A DNA stretch of 64,000 nt from Streptomyces sp. WMMC940 (GCF_027460265.1 NZ_JAPZBC010000001.1:930001-994000), one strand, 5' to 3'. Positions 42,273-51,843 are shown, counted from the stretch's first letter. Program-made: numbers and translations. The notes: generated by a model from the letters alone, not told the origin.

Positions 42273-42890
42273 CTACCGGCGAGCGGCGTACGCGGTCGTG
42301 CCGGCGGAGGTGGTGCCGTCGGCGGACGCCCGCTGCCGTGGGACCTCCGGGTCGCCGACTCCGGCGTGCCAGAGGCCGTCGCACCTCGTCAGGGTGACCG
42401 CCGACCGGTGCGGCACGTCCAGGTGCGGGAAGACGCGGGCGGGTACCGACAGGGCGTGGACCAGCGCCGCCCGGACGACGGACGCCTCGGTGATCGCCAG
42501 CACACGCCCGGCGCCGTCCGGCAGGGCCTCCAGCCAGGAGGCGGTCCGGCGGCACAGTCGGCCGACGGACTCGCCGCCGTGCGGTGCGGCATCGGGGTCC
42601 GTCAGCCAGGCGGAGAGGCCGTGCGGGTCCTCCGCCCGGATGTCCGCGTGTGTGCGCCCGCTCCAGGTGCCGTGGTCGATGTCCCGCAGGGCTTCCTCGG
42701 GTGTCGCCGCCACACCGAGGGCCTCGGCGGTCTGCGCACAGCGGGCCGACGGCGCCCGGAAGGCCTGGGAGTACGGCGGAAGGGCCGCCTTCTCGTTCGC
42801 GGCACGTCCGTCCAGGGGGCCGTCCCCGAACGCCGGACCGCGGGTTCCCTCCACGGGGGACGCGCACAGGAACGTCAGTCGCAGACCCAT
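42273..42890 (-). CDS. Histidine phosphatase family protein
   Basis: 205 residues. The branch-1 histidine phosphatase pattern is recognisable (ALRDIDHGTWSGRTHADI, PHGGESVGRLCRRTASWL, VLAITEASVVRAALVHAL), but the N-terminal RHG motif is changed: the protein starts LRLTFLCASPVEGTR, where catalytic LxRHGxT would be expected. The ITEAS segment also replaces the usual VTHGG. Both catalytic histidines therefore appear lost, so it may be a pseudoenzyme. Similar degenerate proteins are common in Streptomyces. ATG 42890 follows GGAGGTCGGAG. Confidence 0.72.
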   Translation of the reverse strand: MGLRLTFLCASPVEGTRGPAFGDGPLDGRAANEKAALPPYSQAFRAPSARCAQTAEALGVAATPEEALRDIDHGTWSGRTHADIRAEDPHGLSAWLTDPDAAPHGGESVGRLCRRTASWLEALPDGAGRVLAITEASVVRAALVHALSVPARVFPHLDVPHRSAVTLTRCDGLWHAGVGDPEVPRQRASADGTTSAGTTAYAARR

Positions 42891-42936
42891 GGCTCCGACC
42901 TCCTTCTCCGATCGGCACGGCACCCGGCCGGCCCGG

Positions 42937-44163
42937 TCAGCCGATCCATCGGGCGGGCTTGGTGGCGCTGTACAGCATGTACTCCAGCGGGCCTCGCCGG
43001 AAGAAGCGGGTCCACAGGAGGGCCGTCGCCATGGCCACGACCGCGAACCCGAGGAGGACCGGCAGGGCCGCCCAATCCTCACCCTCGCCCGTACCCAGCA
43101 GACGGATGGCGAAAATATGGGCGACGTAGGCCGTCAGGGAGATCGAACCGACCGCGGCGAGCGGTGCGAGCAGCCGGACGCGGGGGCCCGCGAACCGCAC
43201 GGCGAGGAAGCAGCCGGCCAGGACGGCCAGCGCCACGCCGGTGTTGCCGACGACGGACCAGGTGGTCTGGCTGTGCGGGGAGGCCACGAGCAGCCAGGCC
43301 GGGTGCCCGGAGGCGAACTCCTCGCCGACGGCGTCGGACCACCACGCCGAGGCGGCGGGGCCCCCGCCCGTGGCCGCGCTCACACCCGCCTGGGCGCCCG
43401 GGACCGCGTGGAGAGCCAGCCACGACCCTCCGTAGCCGATCACGGCCAGTGCCGCGCCGGTGCAGGCCAGCTTCGTGAGCACGTCACGGCGCGAGAGATC
43501 GAGCCTGGCCACCGCCATTCCGGCCACGATGAAGGGGAACCACGTCAGGGCCGGGTACTCACCGGTGACGAAGAGTTCCAGGAAACCGTCGGAGCCGGTG
43601 ATCCGTGCGAGGGGGTCCAGGCCGACGACGGCCTCGTACCGGTCACCGCCGTCGACCGCGACTCTCAGCACGTACAGCACCTGCGGCAGGACGAGGGCGG
43701 ACGAGGCCGCGACGAGCGCGAGCGTCCTCGCGCTCAGCCGGTACAGCGGCAGGGCGAGGACGAGGAGCAGACCGTAGAAGGACAGGATGACGTCGACGTC
43801 GGTGTCCAGCAGGACCAGTGCGTACCCCAGGACCATCAGCAGGGCGGCACGGATCACGACGCGGCCGATCGCCTGGCGGCCGCCGCGTCCCGTGCGCGGC
43901 CGGGGGCGTCCCGTCAGGAGGACCAGGGTGAAGCCGGCCAGCAGCGCGAACAGGGCGGACGACCGGCCGCGGGCCACCTCCATGACCCACCCCAGGGGTC
44001 CGCCCACCGACGGATCGGGACCCACGTGCGCGGCGAACATGCCCAGGATCGCCAGTCCGCGCGCGAGATCGAGGCCGACCATCCGGCCCGTCGAAGGCGC
44101 GCGGAAGGGCGAGTCGTCCGCGGTCGTCGCGGACGGCACGGCCGGAGCGAATACGTGTCCCAT
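42937..44163 (-). CDS. DUF418/heparan-glucosaminide-acetyltransferase-like membrane protein
   Basis: 408-residue multi-helix membrane protein. The N-terminal VGLDLARGLAILGMFAAHVG is the diagnostic beginning of the DUF418/DUF1624-type family. The C-terminal PLEYMLYSATKPARWIG segment with GPLE is the DUF418 end motif. Family members are poorly characterised, and some act in acyl transfer across the membrane. The start at 44163 is the only one with the family's lead. Its 5' region is shared with the Pls-like operon on the other strand. Confidence 0.85.
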   Translation of the reverse strand: MGHVFAPAVPSATTADDSPFRAPSTGRMVGLDLARGLAILGMFAAHVGPDPSVGGPLGWVMEVARGRSSALFALLAGFTLVLLTGRPRPRTGRGGRQAIGRVVIRAALLMVLGYALVLLDTDVDVILSFYGLLLVLALPLYRLSARTLALVAASSALVLPQVLYVLRVAVDGGDRYEAVVGLDPLARITGSDGFLELFVTGEYPALTWFPFIVAGMAVARLDLSRRDVLTKLACTGAALAVIGYGGSWLALHAVPGAQAGVSAATGGGPAASAWWSDAVGEEFASGHPAWLLVASPHSQTTWSVVGNTGVALAVLAGCFLAVRFAGPRVRLLAPLAAVGSISLTAYVAHIFAIRLLGTGEGEDWAALPVLLGFAVVAMATALLWTRFFRRGPLEYMLYSATKPARWIG

Positions 44164-44602
44164 TGGTCACCACAATTCAAGGAACATGCCGGTTCAACCA
44201 TCCGGCAGTCGGCCGGATCTCCCCCGCCGACCGACGGGTCCCCGGTGCGGCCGCGGAAATCCGCGGGAACCGGACGGCTCGGAATGCCACCAGTGAAACG
44301 GGCGGGAGCCCTCACGTCATGCCCCCGCCATTCGGGACTTGCCGGATCCGTACGCGGCCGGTAGGGCCGCACGTCGCGCAGGCAGGCGATTCCGCCCGGC
44401 AGACGGGGCCCTCACATCCCGCCGCCCGTGTCAAGCCACGAGCTCCAGTAGCAGGACAGAAATCGTTCGATCGTGCCTACTGGAACAAGAGGCGATTGAA
44501 ACCCAAAACGTGGTGCCTGCCACCACCGCCTCCGACAGGAATCCGATATGCGCGCCCCGAGGAAAACAGAGCCAGGGTCGCACGACCGCAGGTGAACCAC
44601 TC
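44164..44602. other. Divergent promoter region of DUF418 and Pls-like operon
   Basis: About 440 bp with no supported gene, and less GC-rich than its surroundings (44440-44530). An inverted repeat with 7-bp arms CCAGTAG / CTACTGG (44445-44451 and 44477-44483) sits about 120 bp before the small leader gene. It could be an operator. Confidence 0.45.
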
Positions 44603-44752
44603 ATGAACTCATGGATTTACGACCGCCCGGCGACCGATGACCTTGGGACGCCCGGGTCGCAGGCATCCGCTCCCGGGCACGGCCGTGACCGCCGCACGGC
44701 GACGGCGCTCCTGGCCGGGGCCGGCCGCCGTGTCCGGGAGGAACTGTCGTGA
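44603..44752 (+). CDS. Small protein (49 aa) translationally coupled to the Pls-like gene
   Basis: A 49-residue frame starts MNSWIYDRPATDDLG and ends RRVREELS. AGGTGA lies upstream, and the stop overlaps the GTG of the next gene (GTGA at 44749), so ribosomes could pass from one to the next. No family recognised. It could be a real small protein or simply a leader ORF that feeds translation into the carrier-domain protein. Confidence 0.4.
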   Translation: MNSWIYDRPATDDLGTPGSQASAPGHGRDRRTATALLAGAGRRVREELS

Positions 44753-47661
44753 CCTGCAACAGCTTCGAACGACCCGCCACCTCCACCGGAATCGGCCCGA
44801 CACCCCGCACGGACACACCGGCCGACGCCGGAGGCGGCGCGGAGAGTCCCGTCGAGGCACGGCTCGCCGAGGTGCTGGCGGGCGTCCTGCGCACCGAGCA
44901 GGTCCCCGTCGACGGCAACTTCTTCACCGACCTCGGCGCCGACTCCCTCGTCATGGCCCAGTTCTGCGCACGCGTCCGCAAACGGGACGACCTCCCCACC
45001 GTGTCGATGAAGGACGTCTACCAGCACCCCACGCTGGAGGCCCTGGCGGCCTCACTGGCCCCCCCGCACCCGTCGGCGGCGGCACCGGCCGACGCCGGAG
45101 GCGGCACGGGGAGGCCCGTAGAGACACGGCTCGCCGAGGTGCTGGCGGGCGTCCTGCGCACCGAGCAGGTCCCCGTCGACGGCAACTTCTTCACCGACCT
45201 CGGCGCCGACTCCCTCGTCATGGCCCAGTTCTGCGCACGCGTCCGCAAACGGGACGACCTCCCCACCGTGTCGATGAAGGACGTCTACCGCAATCCGACC
45301 ATCCGCGGCCTGGCCGCGGACCTGGACCTCCCGGAGGCCGGGCCCGGCGCCACGGCCGGCCCCGGGCGGTCCGGTGCCTCCGCCGGGGGGACGTCCGCAG
45401 CGACAGCGCGACCCACGGCGGGAACGACGGTCGAGACCGGCCCGGCGGAGGCTCCCCCCAGAGCGCGTACGTGGCAGTACGTGCTGTGCGGGACGCTGCA
45501 ACTCCTGTTCTTCCTGGGCATGTCCTTCGTCCTGGCCCTCGTCCTGGCGAGCGGGTACGAGTGGATCCGGGACGGCTCGGGGGCCGTCGATGTGTATCTG
45601 CGGTCGGCCGTGTTCGCGAGTGCGGGCTTCACTGCCCTGTGCGCGCTCTCGGTCGTCGGCAAGTGGCTGCTGATCGGACGCTTCAGGCCCGGGCGGTTCC
45701 CCGTGTGGGGCCTCGGCTATCTGCGCTTCTGGTGCGTGAAGGCCCTCATCCGCACCAGCCCGATGCGTCTGTTCGTCGGCACCCCGCTGTACGTGCTGTA
45801 TCTGCGGGCACTGGGCGCGAGGATCGGCCGCGATGTCGCGATCTTCTCCCGCAACGTGCCGGTGTGCACCGACCTGCTCACGGTCGAGGACGGCACCGTC
45901 ATCCGCAAGGACGTGTTCTTCTCCTGCTACCGCGCGCACGACGGCGTGATCGAGACCGGTCCCGTCACCCTCGGGCGCGAAGCGACGGTCAGTGAGCAGA
46001 CGGTCCTCGACATCGATACGTCGATGGGCGACAGCGCCCAGCTGGGCCATGCCTCCTCGCTGCACGGCGGACAGCACGTGCCGGCGGGTGAGTCCTGGCA
46101 CGGCTCCCCGGCCCAGCCCACCACCACGGACTTCCGCGCCGTCGAGTCCGCCCCGTGCGGCGGCCTGCGCAAGGTGCTCTACACGGCGGCGCAGCTCCTC
46201 CTGCTGATCGGGGTGTACCTGCCCCTGGCGCTGGGCGGTCTCGGCCTGCTGTTCGCCGTACTGCCGCAGCTGGACGCCCTGCTGACTCCCGAGCCGGTCT
46301 TCACCAGCCCCGGGTTCTACCTCGATGCGCTGATCGCCTCGTTCGTGGCCTTCTTCGGCGGGCTTCTGATGGCCCTGTTCACCGTGAACGCCGTGCCCCG
46401 GCTGCTGCGCCTGGTGATCCGGCCGGGCAGGGTCTACCCCCTGTTCGGAGTCCACCACGGCCTCCAGCGCTCCCTCACACGGATGACCAACGTCAGGTTC
46501 TTCGTCCTGCTGTTCGGCGACAGCTCGGCCATCGTCCACTACCTGCGCGGCCTCGGGTACGACCTGGGCCGGGTCGAGCAGACGGGGTCCAACTTCGGCT
46601 CGCTGGTCAAGCACGACAGCCCGTACCTGAGCCGGGTCGGCACCGGAACGATGGTCGCCGACGGCCTCTCGGTCATCAACGCCGACTTCTCCAGCACGTC
46701 CTTCCGCTTCTCCCCCGCCTCCATCGGATCGAGCAGCTTCCTCGGCAACAACATCGTCTACCCCGCGCGCAGCCGCGCCGGGGACAACTGCCTGCTGGCC
46801 ACCAAGGTCATGGTGCCCATCGACGGACCGGTCCGGGAGGACGTGGGCCTGCTGGGCTCACCGAGCTTCGAGATCCCGCGCACGGTCATGCGGGACCGGC
46901 GGTTCGACCACCTCGCCACCGGCGACGAACTGCGCCGCCGCCTGGGCGCGAAGAACAGGCACAACGCGATCACGGCGTCCCTGTACCTGCTGATGCGCTG
47001 GATCCACTTCTACGTCGTCGCCCTCATCGCCATGGCCGCGGTGGACCTGTACCACAGCCACGGTCTGGTGCCGCTCGCGCTGGCGAGCCTGATCACCCTG
47101 CTGTTCACCGTCGTCTACTACGCGCTGGTGGAACGGATCGTCACCCGCGTCCAGCCGCTGAAGCCGCTGTACTGCTCGATCTACGACCTGTCCTTCTGGC
47201 GTCACGAACGCTTCTGGAAACTGACGACCCACCGCTATATGCAGCTCTTCAACGGCACTCCGTTCAAGAACGTCGTCTGGCGGCTGCTGGGGGTCCGCAT
47301 CGGCCGTCGGGTCTTCGACGACGGATGCTCGCTGATCGAGCGGTCCCTCGTGACGATAGGCGACGAGTGCACCCTCAATGCCGGCACCGTCATCCAGTGC
47401 CACTCCCAGGAGGACGGCGCCTTCAAGTCCGACCAGGCCACACTGGGCGCGGGCGTGACCCTCGGCGTCGGCGCCTTCGTCCACTACGGCACCACGGTCG
47501 GCGACCACTCCCGACTCGCCGCCGACTCCTTCCTGATGAAGGGTGAGGAAGTGCCCGCTCGGGAGGGCTGGGGCGGCAACCCGGCCCGGGAGGGCGTCGC
47601 CGTTGCGCGGGTGCCCGTCTGCCGCGAGCCGTCGGACGGCCGACGAGGAGCGCTGCGGTGA
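44749..47661 (+). CDS. Pls-like membrane protein with two carrier domains and no adenylation domain
   Basis: 970 residues. Two peptidyl/acyl carrier domains lie at about 35-100 and 124-190, with phosphopantetheine serines S66 and S155 in DLGADSLVMAQFCARVRKR. A C-terminal region of about 750 residues follows, in which membrane helices alternate with left-handed beta-helix (hexapeptide) blocks (VCTDLLTVEDGTVIRKDVFF, GDECTLNAGTVIQCHSQEDG), as in the tandem domains of epsilon-poly-lysine synthetase (Pls). The adenylation domain that normally precedes the carrier is absent. GTG 44749 follows GGGAGGAA. It may condense or transfer a carrier-bound substrate activated by an enzyme encoded elsewhere. 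Substrate unknown. Confidence 0.87.
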   Translation: MTCNSFERPATSTGIGPTPRTDTPADAGGGAESPVEARLAEVLAGVLRTEQVPVDGNFFTDLGADSLVMAQFCARVRKRDDLPTVSMKDVYQHPTLEALAASLAPPHPSAAAPADAGGGTGRPVETRLAEVLAGVLRTEQVPVDGNFFTDLGADSLVMAQFCARVRKRDDLPTVSMKDVYRNPTIRGLAADLDLPEAGPGATAGPGRSGASAGGTSAATARPTAGTTVETGPAEAPPRARTWQYVLCGTLQLLFFLGMSFVLALVLASGYEWIRDGSGAVDVYLRSAVFASAGFTALCALSVVGKWLLIGRFRPGRFPVWGLGYLRFWCVKALIRTSPMRLFVGTPLYVLYLRALGARIGRDVAIFSRNVPVCTDLLTVEDGTVIRKDVFFSCYRAHDGVIETGPVTLGREATVSEQTVLDIDTSMGDSAQLGHASSLHGGQHVPAGESWHGSPAQPTTTDFRAVESAPCGGLRKVLYTAAQLLLLIGVYLPLALGGLGLLFAVLPQLDALLTPEPVFTSPGFYLDALIASFVAFFGGLLMALFTVNAVPRLLRLVIRPGRVYPLFGVHHGLQRSLTRMTNVRFFVLLFGDSSAIVHYLRGLGYDLGRVEQTGSNFGSLVKHDSPYLSRVGTGTMVADGLSVINADFSSTSFRFSPASIGSSSFLGNNIVYPARSRAGDNCLLATKVMVPIDGPVREDVGLLGSPSFEIPRTVMRDRRFDHLATGDELRRRLGAKNRHNAITASLYLLMRWIHFYVVALIAMAAVDLYHSHGLVPLALASLITLLFTVVYYALVERIVTRVQPLKPLYCSIYDLSFWRHERFWKLTTHRYMQLFNGTPFKNVVWRLLGVRIGRRVFDDGCSLIERSLVTIGDECTLNAGTVIQCHSQEDGAFKSDQATLGAGVTLGVGAFVHYGTTVGDHSRLAADSFLMKGEEVPAREGWGGNPAREGVAVARVPVCREPSDGRRGALR
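44818..45289 (+). repeat. Recent 267-bp tandem duplication of the carrier-domain coding sequence
   Basis: Bases 44818-45022 and 45085-45289 are near-identical at an offset of exactly 267 bp (89 codons). The inner 165 bp (44858-45022 versus 45125-45289) are identical base for base, including third positions, while the 40 bp before them differ at a few sites. Such silent-site identity means a very recent duplication or gene conversion. Confidence 0.95.
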
Positions 47662-47852
47662 CGCGGCGGACACCCGCTTCGCGGTGGGCCCCACCCGTCA
47701 CGATCGGCGGAGCCCGGACGAGGGCACGAACGCCGCCACCGTGCACCGCGGTCCGTGCCGCCTGACGCGTTCACGGAATCCACGGCCGGGGTCCCCGCCC
47801 GCTCACTGCCCGGCGTCCGCCGGCTGCTCGGGCCGGTGGACACCCGACGGGG

Positions 47853-49064
47853 TCAGGACAGGACGCGGTCGAAGGCGACGGGCAGGTGCCTCGGTCCGCG
47901 CAGTACGGCGCTGCCACGGTAGGGCGGGGGGTCGGCGAGGAGGCGGGGGTCGTCGAGCCGCCGGACGAGTTCGGTGAGGGCGATCTGCGCCTCCAGACGG
48001 GCCAGCGGTGCGCCGAAGCAGCTGTGGACACCGCTGCCGAAGCCGAGGTGCTCGATGTCGGAGCGGTCGGGATCGAACTCGTCCGGGTCGGTGAAACGCT
48101 TCGGGTCCCGGTTGCCCGACGCCAGGACCAGGGCGACCACCGCCCCCTCCGGGATCGTCACGCCGCCGATCTCGATGTCCGTCAGAGCGCCCCGCCGCGG
48201 AATGATCTGCACCGGCGGCTCGAACCGGAGCAGTTCCTCGACCAGCCGCGGCGCGATCTCCGGCTCCCGGCGCAGCCGCTCCCACTGGTCCGGCCGGCGC
48301 AGCAGGGTCAGGATGCCGTTGGTGATCAGGTTGACGGTCGTCTCGTGACCGGCGATGAGCAGCAGGACCGCGGTGACCACGAGTTCCAGACGGCTGAGCG
48401 GTCCGCCCTCCGCGTCGTGGTCGGCCGCGAGCCGGAAGAGCATGCCGCCGTCGGACCTGCCGCCGCCGTTCTCGATGAGGTCGTTGATGTAGAGGGCGAG
48501 TTCCCGTCGGGTCGCGGCGCCCTCGCGCAGCTGGACGGACGGGTCCTCGCCCGGCCGCGGGTCGATGGAGGCGACCAGTTTGTCGGCCCAGACGCGGAAC
48601 TTCGGCTCGTCCTCGTGCGGCACCCCCAGGAGCCGGCAGATGACGGTCACGGGGAACGGATAGGCGAAGGCATCGACCACATCCACCTCTCCCCCCGCGG
48701 GGAAGGCGTCGATCAGCTCCCTCACGGTGGCCTCCATCTCCCCGCGCATGTCCTGGATCCGGTGCGGCGAGTGCGGCGGCCCGAACTGACGCATCGCCAG
48801 ACCGCGGACCCGGTCGTGCTCCGGAGGATCCATACCGATGAAACTGGGCGGGAACTGTCCTTCGAACGCCTCCTCCCGGTCCGCGTGCGTGGAGGTGAGG
48901 CGCGGATCGTGGAGCAGAGCCAGCAGCTCGTGATAGGTGCTGACGGCATAGCTGCCGTCCTCCTGCCGGGACACCGGCGTCCTGCGGAGCTCCGCGTACA
49001 GGGGATACGGATCAGCCCGGCTCCCGTAGTCGAGAATCTGCCGCATCAGGGTTTCGCCGCCCAT
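47853..49064 (-). CDS. Cytochrome P450
   Basis: 403-residue soluble bacterial P450 (class I, CYP105/107-like size). I helix LIAGHETTVNL, K-helix EELLRFEPP (ExxR), PERF-like FDPDRSDIEHLGFG, and heme motif FGSGVHSCFGAPLAR with the axial cysteine. Complete. ATG 49064 was chosen because GGGAGGAG lies 8 bases before it; an in-frame GTG at 49082 would bury that site. No ferredoxin gene is adjacent, so an unlinked electron donor must be used. It is convergent with the Pls-like gene and could decorate its product, but this is unproven. Confidence 0.92.
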   Translation of the reverse strand: MGGETLMRQILDYGSRADPYPLYAELRRTPVSRQEDGSYAVSTYHELLALLHDPRLTSTHADREEAFEGQFPPSFIGMDPPEHDRVRGLAMRQFGPPHSPHRIQDMRGEMEATVRELIDAFPAGGEVDVVDAFAYPFPVTVICRLLGVPHEDEPKFRVWADKLVASIDPRPGEDPSVQLREGAATRRELALYINDLIENGGGRSDGGMLFRLAADHDAEGGPLSRLELVVTAVLLLIAGHETTVNLITNGILTLLRRPDQWERLRREPEIAPRLVEELLRFEPPVQIIPRRGALTDIEIGGVTIPEGAVVALVLASGNRDPKRFTDPDEFDPDRSDIEHLGFGSGVHSCFGAPLARLEAQIALTELVRRLDDPRLLADPPPYRGSAVLRGPRHLPVAFDRVLS

Positions 49065-49442
49065 GCCGGTCTCTCCTCCCACTCAGCCACCACGCCCGAC
49101 GTCGGACCATCCGGCATTCTGACCACGATCGCGAACCGCCCGGCCGTCCCGGGGCGAAACCCGCGCGGCACGTCCCCTGACCGGCTCACACGGCGTGTTG
49201 GATCACGTCCGGTGCCGCCGCCCGCACCGCGACCGCCGTACGGGACGAGCGGCCGGGAACGGCGGGACCGGGGTGCAGCACGGACACCCGCGCAGGTCGC
49301 TGCCGCGGGATCCGCCGGACCGTGTGTCATCCTCGGGGCGGGTCCGTGACCTGCCCGGCCTCCCGGCCCCGGACGGGCCGTCACACCCGCGCGGACGCTG
49401 GGACGTTCGTGCACCCGCGTATGACGAAGGCGGCGGAAGGCG
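49065..49442. other. Divergent spacer between P450 and GAP-family gene
   Basis: About 380 bp. No gene or strong dyad is seen. It presumably holds both promoters. Confidence 0.45.
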
Positions 49443-50096
49443 GTGCCTGTGGCGTTCGGTGAGGTCGTGTTCTTCGCGGTGGTGATCGCCCTGTCGCCGT
49501 TCACCCTCATCCCCGCCCTCTTCATGCAGTTCACCCCGCAGCCCCGGGCCACCAGCAGCGCCTTCCTGACCGGCTGGGTCATCGGAATCGTCGTGCCCGC
49601 GGGAGCGTGCGCCGCGCTGGCCTCCGTGGTCCAGCGTCCGGCGGAGGGCCACGGCTGGGTCGCCTGGGCCAGAGTCGTACTCGGCTCGCTCCTGATCCTT
49701 TTCGGCCTACGCCAATGGCTGACCAGACACGGCAGGCCCGCACCGGGCTGGATGCGGCTCCTCGCCGACGCGAGCCCGTCCAGGGCGTTCCGGCTCGGGC
49801 TGCTGCTGTCGCTGGCCAACCCGAAGATCCTGTTGCTGTCCGCCGCCGCCGGTCTCACGGTCGGTGCGGCCGGGGCCGCCACCACGAGCGGGGTGACGGC
49901 CCTCGCGGTGTTCACCGTGTGCGCCGCCAGCACCGTGGCCCTGCCCGTGCTGCTCCATCTGCTCATGGGCGAACGGGTCCTCATCCCGTTGCTGAGGGTC
50001 AGACGGTGGCTGGAGAGCCGGGCCGCCGGAGTGATGGCGGTGGTGATCGCCGCCATCGGCGTCCTGGTGCTCTTCGAAGGGGTCGTCAGGCTCTGA
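49443..50096 (+). CDS. GAP-family (Sap-like) membrane protein
   Basis: 217 residues with six predicted helices. The pattern IALSPFTLIPALFMQ near the start and LGLLLSLANPKILLLSAAAG in the centre identifies the GAP/Sap family (PF11139), LysE-like exporters that include the mycobacterial sulfolipid- and glycopeptidolipid-addressing proteins. The cargo here is unknown. The GTG start at 49443 follows GGAAGG; GTG 49449 is an alternative. Confidence 0.85.
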   Translation: MPVAFGEVVFFAVVIALSPFTLIPALFMQFTPQPRATSSAFLTGWVIGIVVPAGACAALASVVQRPAEGHGWVAWARVVLGSLLILFGLRQWLTRHGRPAPGWMRLLADASPSRAFRLGLLLSLANPKILLLSAAAGLTVGAAGAATTSGVTALAVFTVCAASTVALPVLLHLLMGERVLIPLLRVRRWLESRAAGVMAVVIAAIGVLVLFEGVVRL

Positions 50097-50306
50097 GCGC
50101 GCTCGGGCGACCGGCGGTGGTCCGCGTGTCCCGTCCGGCACCCCACGCCCCGCCGCCCCGTCGTCGATCACCTCCGTCGGTGACGGTGTCTCACCCTCGG
50201 CGCCGACCGCCACCGCCCAGTAATGTCCCTTGCCGGCACCGGTATCCGTATCCGCGCGTGGGCCGTACCGCTCCCGGACCGGTCCGCGTTCCGAGGGAGG
50301 GCACTC

Positions 50307-51674
50307 ATGACGACTGTGGCCGGACGGCCCGCCGTGGGATCCATAGCGGCACGCCTCGAACGTCTGCCGCACTCCCGCTGGCACGTCAAGGTCCGTTTCC
50401 TGATCGGCGCCGTCACGTTCTTCGAGGCTTTCGACCAACTGCTCGCCGCCTCCGCGCTCCCCGTCCTCATGAAGGAATGGCATCTCACGACAGGGCAGGC
50501 CACCTTGGCCGTGACCGCCGGCTCCGTCGGCATGCTCTTCGGTGCTCTGGTCGCCGGATGGGCGGGGGACGTCATCGGCCGGGTGCGAACGGTCGCGGTG
50601 GGGGTCGCCGTCACCGCGCTCGCCGGCCTCGCCGTCGCCCTGTCCACGGGAATCGAGCTCTTCGCGCTCTTCCGCTTCGCCCAGGGCCTGGGCATCGGAG
50701 GTGTCGTCCCGGTCGCCGCCACCTACATCAACGAGATCGCACGGTCGGACAAGCGGGGTCGGTTCGTGCTGCTCTACGAGATGATCTTCCCCGCCGGGCT
50801 CGCGGTCGCGACCCTGGTCGCCGTGTGGGTCGTGCCCAACCTCGGCTGGCGGGCGATGTTCCTGATCGGCGCGCTGCCCGTGCTGCTCGCCGCCGTGCTG
50901 CCCCGCCACGTCGCCGAGTCACCGCGCTGGCTGCTGGCGCGTGGACGGACGGAGGAGGCCGAGCGGGTCATCGCGGCGATCGAGGCGGAGGTCGTCCGTT
51001 CCACCCGGGCGCCGCTGCCCGAGCCCGCCGCCGTGGAGAGGGACGAGGAGAGCGCCCGGGGAAGGCTGGGAGAGCTGTTCACCGGGCGGTACCTGAGGCG
51101 CACGACGGTCGTCTCGGCCCTGTGGTTCGTCGCGTACTACGTCAACCACGGAATCTCCGTCTGGCTGCCGTCGCTCTACACCGGGAACTTCGGTCTCGAC
51201 CTGACCACCGCCCTCGGCTACACCCTGCTCAGCAATGTGACCGGGCTGCTCGGCACCCTGCTCGTCGCCCTGCTGATCGACCGGGTCGGCCGCCGGCCGG
51301 CGCTGGTGACCGCTCTCGCCGGCAGCGCGCTCGCACTGACCACGCTCGCGTTGACCGGAGCCGCCTCCGGCGGCCGGGTGGCGCTCTTCGCGTCCTGTAC
51401 GACGTTCTTCGTGTACGCCATCAACTGCGGGCTCTATCTCTACTCCCCCGAGCTGTATCCGACGCGGAACCGCGCGAAGGGAGCGGCCTTCGGCGGGTTG
51501 TGGAACCGACTGGGCGTCATCCTGGGCCCGATCGTCGTCGGCGCGGTCCTGGGTGCCGGCGGGAGCCTGACGCTCGTCTTCGCCCAGTTCGCGGCCGTGG
51601 CGGTGGTGGGCATGGTCATCGCCTGCTTCGCCGTCGAGACGAAGGGCAGGACGCTGGAGGAGCTCAACGCCTAA
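50307..51674 (+). CDS. MFS transporter, sugar/aromatic-acid porter type
   Basis: 455-residue twelve-helix transporter. Signatures: FFEAFDQLLAASALPVL in helix 1, GWAGDVIGRVRTVAVG after helix 2, AESPRWLLARGRTEEAERVI in the central loop, DRVGRRPAL in the second half and the C-terminal ETKGRTLEELN. These are typical of sugar porters and the related metabolite:H+ symporters (YdjK/NaiP-like). ATG 50307, just after GAGGGAGGG, was preferred over an earlier start. Substrate unknown. Likely monocistronic. Confidence 0.88.
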   Translation: MTTVAGRPAVGSIAARLERLPHSRWHVKVRFLIGAVTFFEAFDQLLAASALPVLMKEWHLTTGQATLAVTAGSVGMLFGALVAGWAGDVIGRVRTVAVGVAVTALAGLAVALSTGIELFALFRFAQGLGIGGVVPVAATYINEIARSDKRGRFVLLYEMIFPAGLAVATLVAVWVVPNLGWRAMFLIGALPVLLAAVLPRHVAESPRWLLARGRTEEAERVIAAIEAEVVRSTRAPLPEPAAVERDEESARGRLGELFTGRYLRRTTVVSALWFVAYYVNHGISVWLPSLYTGNFGLDLTTALGYTLLSNVTGLLGTLLVALLIDRVGRRPALVTALAGSALALTTLALTGAASGGRVALFASCTTFFVYAINCGLYLYSPELYPTRNRAKGAAFGGLWNRLGVILGPIVVGAVLGAGGSLTLVFAQFAAVAVVGMVIACFAVETKGRTLEELNA

Positions 51675-51843
51675 TGGGACTCCTGATCCGCCCGTGTCCT
51701 CCGGCGTGCGTCGCAGTTCGCGTGTTCCCGGAAGACGATTCACATGCGCGCAAACATTTGCCGTGGAACAACAATGCATGAGCGGCAACCGACAGGGAAG
51801 GCGCCCGGAGCCAGCCCAGTGCCTTCGGGAGGAGTGCCAGCTC

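Noticed and set aside
45052..46614. 520-codon minus-strand frame
   Set aside because: Antisense to the Pls-like gene and its duplication; no independent evidence.
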